A stretch of 64,000 bases of DNA from Paraglaciecola sp. MB-3u-78 (GTDB taxonomy: Bacteria; Pseudomonadota; Gammaproteobacteria; Enterobacterales; Alteromonadaceae), in NCBI RefSeq assembly GCF_002835935.1, contig NZ_PJCF01000001.1, positions 186,001-250,000 of the forward strand, in the 5' to 3' direction. Position numbers and translations under genes: made by a program. The notes beneath the pieces are model-generated. The model searched no databases. It had not been told where the DNA came from and saw only the letters and a list, made by a program, of their open reading frames with translations. Of this stretch, positions 56,448 to 64,000 are shown piece after piece (position 1 is the stretch's first letter; the number at the start of each line of letters is the position of its first letter).

Positions 56448-56816
56448 ATGACTGATTCTTATGCTGGTGTCACTGACCTCACTTTAATGTTCAATAAAGG
56501 TACTTTAAAAAGCAATTTACGGTTATCTGAGGAACTAAAGAAGATCGTCGGAGATCCCAGTACTCAATTGGATGAATTAATGAAGAACTCACCAGTTTAT
56601 CCATACAAAAAAATCAAAAAAACAGTATTACTTTTACATGGATTTTCAGATGACGTGGTAGACATTGAACATAGTTTTAGGTTGCAGTTGATGATGGAGA
56701 CGCAAGATAATAAAGTGGATTTTGTTAAATTTAATGGCCTTGAACACAGCTTTAAAACGATAAAAGAAGTTGAAGCGGTTTATAAAGCAATAATGCCTTT
56801 TTACAGCGCCATATAG
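56448..56816 (+). pseudogene. C-terminal fragment of an S9 prolyl oligopeptidase
   Basis: The 122-codon frame matches the end of S9-family peptidases: SYAGVTDLTLMF, ELMKNSPVYPY, then VLLLHGFSDDVVDIEHS with the catalytic Asp, and GLEHSFKT with the catalytic His. The nucleophile Ser region (GxSxGG) and the propeller domain are absent upstream. It is best read as a truncated remnant, though the frame itself is open. Confidence 0.72.
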
Positions 56817-57615
56817 CCATGCTACCTGATAAGCAATATGCACAGTAATATTGAAATCAGCATGTTTAAAACTAGAGAGTGTTCTTGAGTCAAAGTGGTA
56901 CTCACTATTTATTTCGTGGTGTTATTAGTTTACTTGTATTAAAACTAACGTTTTAAGCACTAATGAATGAGCATGGATTAAAATATTTGACGGAATTAAA
57001 TTACTCTCCTGACAGGATGATGAAACTGAAAAAGATTCAAAGCATGATGATAATTTTTGGCTAAAGAATCGTAGGCATGAGTTAGTGAGCTTTATATGCA
57101 AGCTTATTAAATTTCTCAGCATCAAGATGAGATAGACCTTTGAGCATTATAGGTCTGTTTTGATCTGCTGGAGACGTGTTGAAGCCACCCACAGTACGCT
57201 GAAATACTTCAACTTCTCCAATGGTTCATCCGCTCCAGCCGGCAATAAAGAAATATGCTTTGCGAAAAGCCATCTGAGCCCATCGCCAGATCAACTTTGT
57301 CCGCAAGAGCAGTTTTCGGAATTAGGGTAGATACCCATGTCCCCCCGAGGAACTAATCGGACAATTGTTTTGAGTATAATGTGGCAATTTTGATTTATTC
57401 AGGTCCGGAGTCGATATAGTACACTTCCAATCTAAATGATAATTAATCTTATTGTGAGTGATTTTTAATACTATGAAGAATCACATATCACAGCGGGTTG
57501 GGGGGCTTGTCTTGGAAGTTTGATTTTTACAAAAACTTACACTTAATAAGCTAGCTGTGTAAGCTTATTCAGTACAAACTAGAAAATCTAGGTGAACTTA
57601 AATATTACGGAGCAA
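56817..57615. other. Degraded intergenic stretch
   Basis: Roughly 800 bases without an intact gene. A minus-strand frame near 56925-57125 and a related frame continuing to about 57290 read like the decayed tail of a protein, but I cannot name it. The segment 57330-57370 contains a run of six C. Confidence 0.4.
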
Positions 57616-57726
57616 TAGCCGACTTTCACTCCCTTAAGAATATAAAATAGATGTCAATGTGGAAAATATAAGGCATCATGTATTTTGATTTTAGGAAAAA
57701 TGACGTTTTATTTTACCTACACTCTG
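57616..57726 (+). repeat. 111-bp repeat, copy A
   Basis: This segment is repeated at 60109-60219 in the same orientation with about ten mismatches. It covers untranslated sequence and the first codons of the radical-SAM remnant frame (IMYFDFRKNDVL). Copy A continues into the SPASM region; copy B is fused to an ABC-transporter fragment. Confidence 0.85.
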
Positions 57727-57940
57727 TCTATTCCTGCCAGGACAAAGCTTACAATTTAAAAGATGGATTAATTGGCTCAATAAAAGATCAAACTTTTAAA
57801 TCTTTCTGGTTTTCTGATAAAAATAATTTTTTACAATAAATCCTTCTTGTGTATGTGACCATCACTGTGTTGCAAATATGAAGAATAAAACAATTCTGGA
57901 ATATCTGAATGCTGACCGGGATCATTTGGGATTTGTATAA
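57678..57940 (+). pseudogene. Radical-SAM/SPASM protein C-terminal remnant (frameshifted)
   Basis: The plus strand reads YSCQDKAYNLKDGLIGSI and FKSFWFSDK, then a stop; shifting frame restores NPSCVCDHHCVANMKNK and LEYLNADRDHLGFV to a stop at 57940. The spaced cysteines (SCQD ... CVCDHHC) are those of a SPASM iron-sulfur domain. The radical-SAM core is missing. It directly precedes the FkbM gene (about 20 nt). Confidence 0.72.
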
Positions 57941-57963
57941 ATAAAAAAACAGGAGTTAATATT

Positions 57964-59523
57964 TTGGTAGAAAATGAAAATAAATTAATTGTTCACCATA
58001 TAGGTGCACGTTCCGGCACTAGAGGATTCCCATCGCTTTGCGCATTCGAAAATGACATCGTAAATGTGTTATATGATGCCGATGTCGATTGTATTGAGCA
58101 AATAAAGAATAATGCTCAAAAAACCAACTCTACCAGCTTAGTGTACCCATACTGCATATCGGATAAAAACAAAACCGTAAAATTTAATTTTAATTATGAT
58201 CCATATACTAACTCCATCTATCCCTTTAATGATGAATACAAAAATCATTACTTATTCTATTCTGACCATGACTACCCGCTTTGCCAAACAATTAAAACGA
58301 TGGAAACTCGTCAGCTAAACACAAATTATTTAGACGATATATTATGCGATAAAAAGATAAATATTCCACATCCTGATTTTTTATCGATGGATGTACAAGG
58401 AGCAGAATACGATATATTAAAAGGAGCAAAGAAAACGTTAAATGATTCGATATTGGGAATTTTGCTTGAAGCCGAGCTACATCCTATATATAAAGATCAG
58501 AAAATATTTGGTGATATCGTTAAGCTATTATCAGAATATGGATTTATGTTTATACGATTTGAAGACATTCAGGAAATGTCTTCATATAGAGCACCAATTG
58601 GATTACGAGGGAAAGGAATCCAGTTTAGTTCCGACGCTTTGTTTTTAAAAAAACCAGATTTCATACAATCTAGAGACTCACTATCCATAGAAAATAAAAA
58701 CTTACTTTTAACCAAATTAGCCTTTATTTCGATAGCTTTTAATCAAGTAGAGCATGCTATAGATTGCCTAGAAAAACGTAGTAGTCAGGCTTCATCACAA
58801 AAATCCGAACAATCAAAAAATACTTTTGATGATTTTATAAATAAGTTTGAATTAGCCGTTGAGAGCATGCCACCTTATTACCCGAAAACATTTAATGAAA
58901 AATATACCTATCAACAAAGTAAAGACAGGTTTTCCTCTAAACCGATTAATATCGAGGAAGAGATAGAACCTATCCCGCAAATTTTGCTTGACTCTTCACC
59001 TACCCCTGTCGAAGAAATACTGCTGGAATATGAACTAAGTGAGTGTGCAGATTTGTTAAAGAATATCAGACTCAACCAATCAAAAAAAATCATTCAGAAC
59101 CAGACAAAAAAACAACCGGAATACATTAAACAACTATTAAGATGGCATCAATTAAAAGCAAAGGGATTTGGCATAGAAGAGTTTTTTGCTGATAAAAATA
59201 TTAATTCTTTGAGTCTATATGGTGCAGGTGAAGTTGGGCAAATATTAATACAAGATTTAAAACAGAAAATTGATATAAAATATATCCTTGATTGTGACAA
59301 AAATATCATAGGTAAATCTTTATTTGGAGTAGATGTTATCGATAGGTCAAGTAAACAGCATCTAGGAGATGCTGTTATCGTAACCGTACTTTATTCAGAT
59401 GATGAAATAATTAGAAAATATTTACTAAAAGAAGGAATAACAATTCCTGTTTATACCATGCGGGAAATATTAGCTTCGCTCTGGGATATCAGAAAAAAGG
59501 TTGACAATAACGACTTACGGTAA
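57964..59523 (+). CDS. FkbM-family methyltransferase with C-terminal Rossmann-like domain
   Basis: A 519-residue protein. Residues about 1-230 are an FkbM-type SAM domain (PDFLSMDVQGAEYDILKGAKK is its core; LLEAELHPIYKDQ follows). Residues about 415-500 form a Rossmann-like domain (LYGAGEVGQILIQDL; YILDCDKNIIGKSLFG), as in sugar-modifying proteins. The start is a TTG with AGGAG eight bases upstream; no better ATG exists. The 3' end runs into the IS91 fragment, so the last few residues may be derived from it. Confidence 0.78.
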   Translation: MVENENKLIVHHIGARSGTRGFPSLCAFENDIVNVLYDADVDCIEQIKNNAQKTNSTSLVYPYCISDKNKTVKFNFNYDPYTNSIYPFNDEYKNHYLFYSDHDYPLCQTIKTMETRQLNTNYLDDILCDKKINIPHPDFLSMDVQGAEYDILKGAKKTLNDSILGILLEAELHPIYKDQKIFGDIVKLLSEYGFMFIRFEDIQEMSSYRAPIGLRGKGIQFSSDALFLKKPDFIQSRDSLSIENKNLLLTKLAFISIAFNQVEHAIDCLEKRSSQASSQKSEQSKNTFDDFINKFELAVESMPPYYPKTFNEKYTYQQSKDRFSSKPINIEEEIEPIPQILLDSSPTPVEEILLEYELSECADLLKNIRLNQSKKIIQNQTKKQPEYIKQLLRWHQLKAKGFGIEEFFADKNINSLSLYGAGEVGQILIQDLKQKIDIKYILDCDKNIIGKSLFGVDVIDRSSKQHLGDAVIVTVLYSDDEIIRKYLLKEGITIPVYTMREILASLWDIRKKVDNNDLR

Positions 59524-60007
59524 GGTGCGCTACCAACTAAAAACACCCTACCGTGACGGCACCACCGGTGACCGGAGCAGTCATGTCATCTTTGAGCCGC
59601 TGGATTTTATTGCCCGTTTAGCGGCCTTGGTACCCAAACCCCGCGTAAACCTCACTAGGTTTCATGGCGTATTTCTACGGGGTGGCCCTGCACCAAACAG
59701 TCAGCACCGCGTGACAATAACACCAGCCTTACGAAATAAGGCAAAAAAAGCATTGCCGATAGGGAAGGAAAAAACACGGGCACAAAAACACCAATCGATG
59801 ACCTGAGCGCAAAGACTTAAATGGGTTTTTAACATCGACATTGATACGTGTGAGCAATGCGGTGGTGCGGTTAAGGTTATATCGAGCATCGAAGACCCAT
59901 TGGAGATCCAAAAGATACTTAGTCACCTGAATACAAAAAATGACGAAGTCGTCGAGCTATTGCCCCCACAAAGTCGAGCACCGCCTCAGATAAGTCTGTT
60001 TGAATAA
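59519..60007 (+). pseudogene. IS91-family (ISVsa3-like) transposase, C-terminal fragment
   Basis: Translated in shifting frames this gives KVRYQLKTPYRDGTT, HVIFEPLDFIARLAALVPKP, RVNLTRFHGVF, then FNIDIDTCEQCGGAVKV and LLPPQSRAPPQISLFE to a stop, which I recognise as the C-terminal half of ISVsa3-type IS91 transposases. Small insertions break the frame. The N-terminal half lies downstream, at 60645, in the same orientation, so the order of the pieces is reversed. Confidence 0.85.
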
Positions 60008-60108
60008 AAGCCGTTCATCATCATAAACAAAACTGGTTTGCACAACAGCGGGAGCCGCTTGTGTTGAATTCTTAATTACGTGGAAACAATTGATTAATAG
60101 ACGAAAAA

Positions 60109-60219
60109 TAGCCAACTTTCACTCCCTTAAGAATATAAAATAGATGTCAATATGGAAAACACGAGGCATCATGTATTTTGACTTTAGGAAAAATGACGTT
60201 TTATCTTACCTATACTCTG
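60109..60219 (+). repeat. 111-bp repeat, copy B
   Basis: Second copy of the segment at 57616. Here the frame IMYFDFRKNDVLSYLYS joins without a stop to the tail of an ABC-transporter ATPase, so the junction at about 60219 is a recombination scar. Confidence 0.85.
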
Positions 60220-60362
60220 CGCAATATGTCACTGAATTGATGAGAGAGTGTTGTCATGAACATGCTTGTTCTATGGTGGTGGTGACGCATAATCCGCAAT
60301 TGTTTCATTTTGCCGATAACAACTATCGATTAGGTCATGGGTGTCTGGAGTTATTGCCGTGA
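60220..60362 (+). pseudogene. ABC transporter ATP-binding protein, C-terminal fragment
   Basis: The frame reads SMVVVTHNPQLFHFADNNY and RLGHGCLELLP to a stop. VVVTHNPQL is the H-loop region of LolD/YbbA-type ATPases. All upstream motifs (Walker A, signature) are missing. The permease fragment starts in the stop codon (GTGA), the normal coupling in such operons. Confidence 0.72.
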
Positions 60363-60644
60363 TCTTATTTAATATAGCGTGGCAGCGGTTTATTCAGCAG
60401 TGTAAAGCCAGAGAAAATACGCTTTGGTTGATAACCATTTTTTCACTGATGTTCTATTTGCTCATTGCCGCTTTTGCCAGCAGTTCCATTCAACACTACC
60501 TGAAAATAAATTTACAACAAATGATGGGGGCCGACACATTAGTCAGTAGCGATGTGTCGATTTCACCGGATGTTGAACAACAACTTCAGCAATATTCCAC
60601 TAAATTGGTGCGTACTCAGCAATTTAGTCTGACATTAACCACGT
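60359..60644 (+). pseudogene. FtsX-type ABC permease, N-terminal fragment
   Basis: Starting from the GTG at 60359 the frame gives a cytoplasmic helix, one membrane span (TLWLITIFSLMFYLLIAAFA) and the start of a periplasmic domain (LQQMMGADTLVSSDVSISPD), as in YbbP/LolC-like permeases. It stops at about 60644, where the IS91 N-terminal fragment begins, so the gene was cut by the element. Confidence 0.7.
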
Positions 60645-61481
60645 GGGCAACAAGATAAAGATTTACCCAAGTATGTGCGGTCAGAATTTGAAGCGTACCT
60701 CAAGTGCGGTCGTTTGGAATATGGTTTTTTGCGAGTACGTTGTGAAGATTGTCATCATGAACACCTGGTTGCGTTCAGTTGTAAACGCAGAGGTTTTTAG
60801 TCGTGGTCTGCCAGACCAAGCTGTGGTGCGCGGCGAATGGCAGAAAGCGCCGCCTTGCTGGTTGATGATGTGTTGCCCCATGAGCCCATTAGGCAATGGG
60901 TATTGAGCTTCCCTTTTCAACTTAGATTTTTGTTTGCCAGCTATCCCCACATCATGGGAAAAGTACTGGGTATCGTGTATCGCACACTTGCCACACATAT
61001 CACTATAAAAGCAGGCTACAACAAACAGACGGCACAAACTGGTACGGTAACACTGATCCAACGATTTGGCTCAGCGCCCAATTTAAATATCCATTTACAT
61101 ATGCTCTACCTCGATGGTGTATATGCCGAAGATAACTATGGCAAAACACGTTTAGATGAGAAACATCCCTATTTCTCACCCTACGGGCAACCTTTGGTTG
61201 TCCTAATTCATTCCCGATGAATTGGTCACCCGATAAAAGCGCCGACAAAAAGTGAACTGAATAGTCTTACTCACCGCCTTAGCCAGCGTGTGGCGGGTTT
61301 TCTTGAGCGCGAGGGCTTATTAGTGAGGGATGATGACAATGACTACCTGGCTTTGGATGGGCTGGAAGACGCTCGGATGTTGCAAATTCACGGGTATTCC
61401 ATTATTTATCGCATCGCTACAGGCAAACAGCAAGGACGAAAGGTCTTTACCTTGCAAACCATTGCTCCTATTGATGAGTAA
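60645..61481 (+). pseudogene. IS91-family (ISVsa3-like) transposase, N-terminal and middle fragment
   Basis: In shifting frames: QQDKDLPKYVRSEFEAYLKC, GRLEYGFLRVRCEDCHHEH, then SPCWLMM-frame shadow replaced by MAESAALLVDDVLPHEP, QWVLSFPFQLRFLFAS, TLIQRFGSAPNLNIHLHML, and finally KVFTLQTIAP. These are the zinc-binding N-terminus and the HUH-type catalytic region (NIHLHML) of IS91 transposases. At least two frameshifts and a lost segment near the zinc cysteines make it inactive. About 40 residues of the middle are absent from both fragments. Confidence 0.85.
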
Positions 61482-61699
61482 GGTTCATTACCCACTCAAA
61501 AGTGGCCTACAGCAGTTGCAGCCATCCTAATTTGCTAAAACTTAGGCTTCTTACTCCTGAATCACTATGACCACGACTGTCTGCAATTGGGACATGGACG
61601 ACGGATAGAGGAAGTTGATGTGGTTCAATTCTTTTGCTTTTCGCTTTTAAGTTAGTGTCTAGCCACTATTCACTATCTACTAGCCACTGTTTTTAAAGT

Positions 61700-61714
61700 T
61701 GGCACACAACATGC
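61700..61714 (+). promoter_or_regulatory. Orphan sigma-54-like site
   Basis: TGGCACACAACATGC has a perfect -24 half and GG/GC ten bases apart; the -12 half is one base off TTGC. It faces right, with a predicted start near 61726, upstream of the first hairpin repeat. No coding gene follows on the plus strand. Could drive a small RNA, or be a leftover of a lost flagellar gene. Confidence 0.5.
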
Positions 61715-61761
61715 TTTACAGTAATTAGCAGACGAGTTGTAAAAACACTGTGTCGCTAAAG

Positions 61762-61832
61762 AAAAAAGGCCGGGGCAAAACCCTTTATAAGGTGTCCCCG
61801 ACCAACTTGCTCACGTTAGGAGATGGAGCAAA
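61762..61832 (-). repeat. Hairpin-terminator repeat, copy 1
   Basis: Read on the minus strand: a hairpin TTGCTC ... GAGCAA, then an 8-bp stem GGTCGGGG / CCCCGGCC and six T, a rho-independent terminator. The same unit recurs at 62008. In the about 180 nt between them I see no gene. It may be the 3' end of a small RNA or a duplicated transcript end. Confidence 0.65.
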
Positions 61833-62007
61833 TAAGGTTTCTGTCCGACTGGCAGGGTTAGAAGAGCTGAATACTGGCCTCTCAACCAAACTTCTACACT
61901 CTCGGTCCTGTTAGTCGGCGTTTTAATTACACTTATTAGATGTAAACCAACGAAGAAAACTGTTTGTACCACAAAGCTTGAAACGCCTTATATCATGGCT
62001 TTTATTT

Positions 62008-62075
62008 AAAGAAGGCCGGGGAAAAGACCCTTGCAGGTACCCCGACTAACTTGCTCACGTTAGGAGTTGGAGCAA
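62008..62075 (-). repeat. Hairpin-terminator repeat, copy 2
   Basis: Minus strand: TTGCTC ... GAGCAA hairpin with loop CAACTCCTAACGT (copy 1 has CATCTCCTAACGT), then AGTCGGGG / CCCCGGCC followed by TTCTTT. The stem sequences are conserved while the terminator loop differs. It lies about 190 nt downstream of the dead flagellin. Confidence 0.65.
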
Positions 62076-62261
62076 ACTCAGTACTGACTACGTCTCTATA
62101 TTCTTCAAATAATACAAACCCAGCCTTATAAATAGCGCCCTCCCTGGCCTATCACAGCAACATTCCTTGGTTACTTTTTAGGGCACAGCCCCAGGCGGCC
62201 TCTCATTTCCTACCCTCTTAATACTATAATCTTGATTTTCTATTCACTCATTCACCCGGTA

Positions 62262-62866
62262 ACTGCAAAGCAGCTTGTGAACGCTAATTCATTTGCCCTA
62301 ACACTGTGATGCTGGATTGTAGAATCAATCTGCCAGCGGGTTAACTCTGCCGCTTCTAAGGCAAAATACGTGTCACAAATACGACATCTTGCCGCTAAAA
62401 CATTGTCAGAAATATGATTTGAATTTCTGATGGCCGATTAAAAAAAATTGTATTCCGCACCTAAATCCGCCCACTGATTATCCATTATTGGGATAGCTTG
62501 CCAGAGTGTAACCATCGCTGCTGATGCTTCAGATTCAGTCAGCACAGATGTATCTGCCCCAAAAACTCCAAATGCACCCTAGCCTTCAGCTCTCTCAACA
62601 TTCACACTAATAATGTGAGCAGCGTTCGCCGCTACCCAGAATGTGATAAAAAGGCACTATTCAATATGTTCACACCACCAAATTATGATATCGAAGCAAC
62701 TCGGCTAATTTCGTTCTTCAGTGCGGTGACTTCTTTTTACAATATAACCCAGTCTGAAGACGAATTAATGCCATTTTGCGATTGCACTGCCAACATTCAA
62801 ATTCGATGTAAACAACTGACGAGTGGCATTTAACGACGACACATTGGTACTAACAAATAACCGCAT
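62262..62866 (-). pseudogene. Flagellin pseudogene
   Basis: The ATG at 62866 follows GGAGAAAAAA and reads [19 protein letters not shown], a normal flagellin start. Within 25 codons the frame jumps to the region after the AADDAAG motif (an internal deletion of about 65 codons) and hits a stop. The rest aligns base by base with the flagellin at 63323, with several stops and frameshifts, to its C-terminal end near 62262. Confidence 0.9.
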
Positions 62867-62964
62867 TTTTTTCTCCTAACCATGCACCGACTTATATTTT
62901 TATGATTAATGTCAGTAATATTCTAATGATGTTAAAATTTAAACTGACATGTAAATTGCTTAAC

Positions 62965-62979
62965 TGGCACGCCACATGC
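62965..62979 (+). promoter_or_regulatory. Orphan sigma-54-like site between flagellin copies
   Basis: TGGCACGCCACATGC matches the consensus at 14 of 15 defined or spacer positions, including the G after TGGCAC; only the first base of TTGC differs. It faces right. An imperfect hairpin (CTAAC ... GTTAG) followed by CATTTTTG starts about 12 bases downstream (62992-63020). The gap to 63322 also holds a direct repeat, AACAATATTACACCTAT at 63220 and 63269 (one mismatch). No gene is seen. Confidence 0.5.
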
Positions 62980-63322
62980 TTAATTTGAATTACTAACTGG
63001 TACCCTGGTTAGCATTTTTGTTAAATGTTAGAAGCATATAAAACAAATACAAAAAAGTGTGAGCTTATGCTCAAGCTGACAGACAGAATTGATGGCCTAA
63101 ACCTCAATACCTCACTACCTCCTGGCGTCTATTTTGTCTGTTGGCGATTTAACAAATAAACCTCTCTGAATTTATTAAAAACAAAAAATGTTTAAATATC
63201 ATCCAAAACATTGATAATTAACAATATTACACCTATCAATCGGTTGCATTCTGCCCCCGTAATTGAACAACAATATTGCACCTATTTATCTATATCTTAT
63301 CTCTATCCTATCTCTCTAGTTA

Positions 63323-64000
63323 TTACCCTTGTAATAACTGCAATGCGGCTTGCGGACGTTGATTGGCTTGGCCTAATACAGTAACACTGGCTTGTTGAAT
63401 GATCTGCCAGCGGGTTAATTCTGCCGTTTCGACGGCAAAATCAGTGTCACGTATACGACTTCTTGCCGCCGATACGTTTTCAGAAATATTACTCAGATTT
63501 CTGATCGTCGATTGAAAACGGTTTTGTAGTGCACCTAAATCCGCCCGCTGAGCATCAACGATTGAGATAGCCTCTGTTATAGATGCCATGGTTGACGATG
63601 CTTGTGATTCAGTGAGTACCGATACATCTGCCAAATTTAATCCAGATGCACCAAATCCACCACTACGTTCAACATTGACACTAATCGTTTGCCCTGCGTT
63701 AGCACCCACCAAAAATGCGGATGAAAATGTACCACGCAACACATTCACACCACCAAATTGGGTTGTGGATGCAATACGACTCATTTCATTTTTCAATGCC
63801 GTCACTTCTTTTTGCAATGCAACCCTGTCTGAAGACGAGTTGATTCCGTTTTGTGATTGCACCGCTAAAACACGTATTCTTTGTAAAGCAGAGGTTGTTT
63901 CGGCGAGTGCACCTTCGATGGTTTGCGACAAAGAAATCCCATCGTTAGCATTTCTAACTGCCTGATCTAAACCAAGAATTTGTGTAGTAAGACGATTGGA
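63323..64000 (-). CDS. Flagellin (5' end beyond the window)
   Basis: A second core-type flagellin with 225 codons visible from the window edge ([20 protein letters not shown]) to the stop at 63323. The C-terminus reads [19 protein letters not shown] and [13 protein letters not shown]. It differs from the flagellin at 53393 mainly in the middle (for example TSALQRIRVLAVQS; VLTESQASSTMASI). About 45-50 N-terminal residues are missing off the right edge. Confidence 0.95.
   Translation of the reverse strand, partial: SNRLTTQILGLDQAVRNANDGISLSQTIEGALAETTSALQRIRVLAVQSQNGINSSSDRVALQKEVTALKNEMSRIASTTQFGGVNVLRGTFSSAFLVGANAGQTISVNVERSGGFGASGLNLADVSVLTESQASSTMASITEAISIVDAQRADLGALQNRFQSTIRNLSNISENVSAARSRIRDTDFAVETAELTRWQIIQQASVTVLGQANQRPQAALQLLQG

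Noticed and set aside
61821-61863. AGGAG-ATG mini-frame at hairpin repeat copy 1
   Set aside because: It codes only about 12 residues and is not conserved in copy 2, where the ATG is TTG in a different context.
61762-62075. Csr/Rsm-type regulatory RNA in the hairpin repeats
   Set aside because: Some GGA triplets occur on the minus strand but not consistently in hairpin loops of both copies.

Overview
The window looks like the chromosome of a marine gammaproteobacterium of the Alteromonadales (Alteromonas/Paraglaciecola/Glaciecola-like). The reasons are the Vibrio/Alteromonadales-type polar flagellar order (flagellin-flaG-fliD-fliS-flrA-flrB-flrC-fliE-F-G-H-I), sigma-54-type flagellar promoters, AT-leaning codon use and an ISVsa3-like IS91 relic. 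The genus is inferred from gene content only.

Layout. Positions 1-11,000 (minus strand) hold the flagellar basal-body/export genes fliI (cut by the window edge), fliH, fliG, fliF and fliE, the regulators flrC, flrB and flrA, and a divergent flagellin. Positions 11,100-50,500 are a roughly 39-kb surface-sugar island inserted between the fliS/fliT-like genes and flrA, which are adjacent in the usual polar-flagellum layout. Positions 50,600-54,400 return to flagellar genes: a fliT-like gene, fliS, fliD, flaG and a flagellin with a sigma-28 promoter. Positions 54,400-64,000 are a degraded accessory stretch: an aspartic-protease-like gene, a prolyl-oligopeptidase fragment, a radical-SAM relic, an FkbM methyltransferase, a broken IS91-family transposase around ABC-transporter fragments, two hairpin-terminator repeats, a dead flagellin, and a second intact-looking flagellin running off the right edge.

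How the island works (inference from families). pseB-C-F-I-G-H would make CMP-pseudaminic acid. A Maf-type protein at 12,968 is the likely flagellin glycosyltransferase. Between pseH and the rest lie an acyl carrier protein, an AMP-dependent ligase and a ketoreductase, which could make the acyl group for the sugar. GmhA, an HldE-like fusion, GmhB and an HddC-like enzyme together cover an NDP-heptose route. A four-gene block (PEP mutase fused to a cytidylyltransferase, phosphonopyruvate decarboxylase, phosphonoacetaldehyde reductase, LicD transferase) would make 2-hydroxyethylphosphonate and attach it to a glycan. A long minus-strand operon (about 18.8-36 kb) with methyltransferases, epimerases, two dioxygenase-like proteins, a thiamine-diphosphate E1 alpha/beta pair and two paralogous glycosyltransferases would make a further unusual sugar.

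Most notable points: phosphonate synthesis embedded in a flagellar glycan locus; a ten-G tract at the start of a glycosyltransferase gene that looks like a phase switch; and a MNT-HEPN toxin-antitoxin module flanked by a duplicated 3' end of the neighbouring reductase gene.
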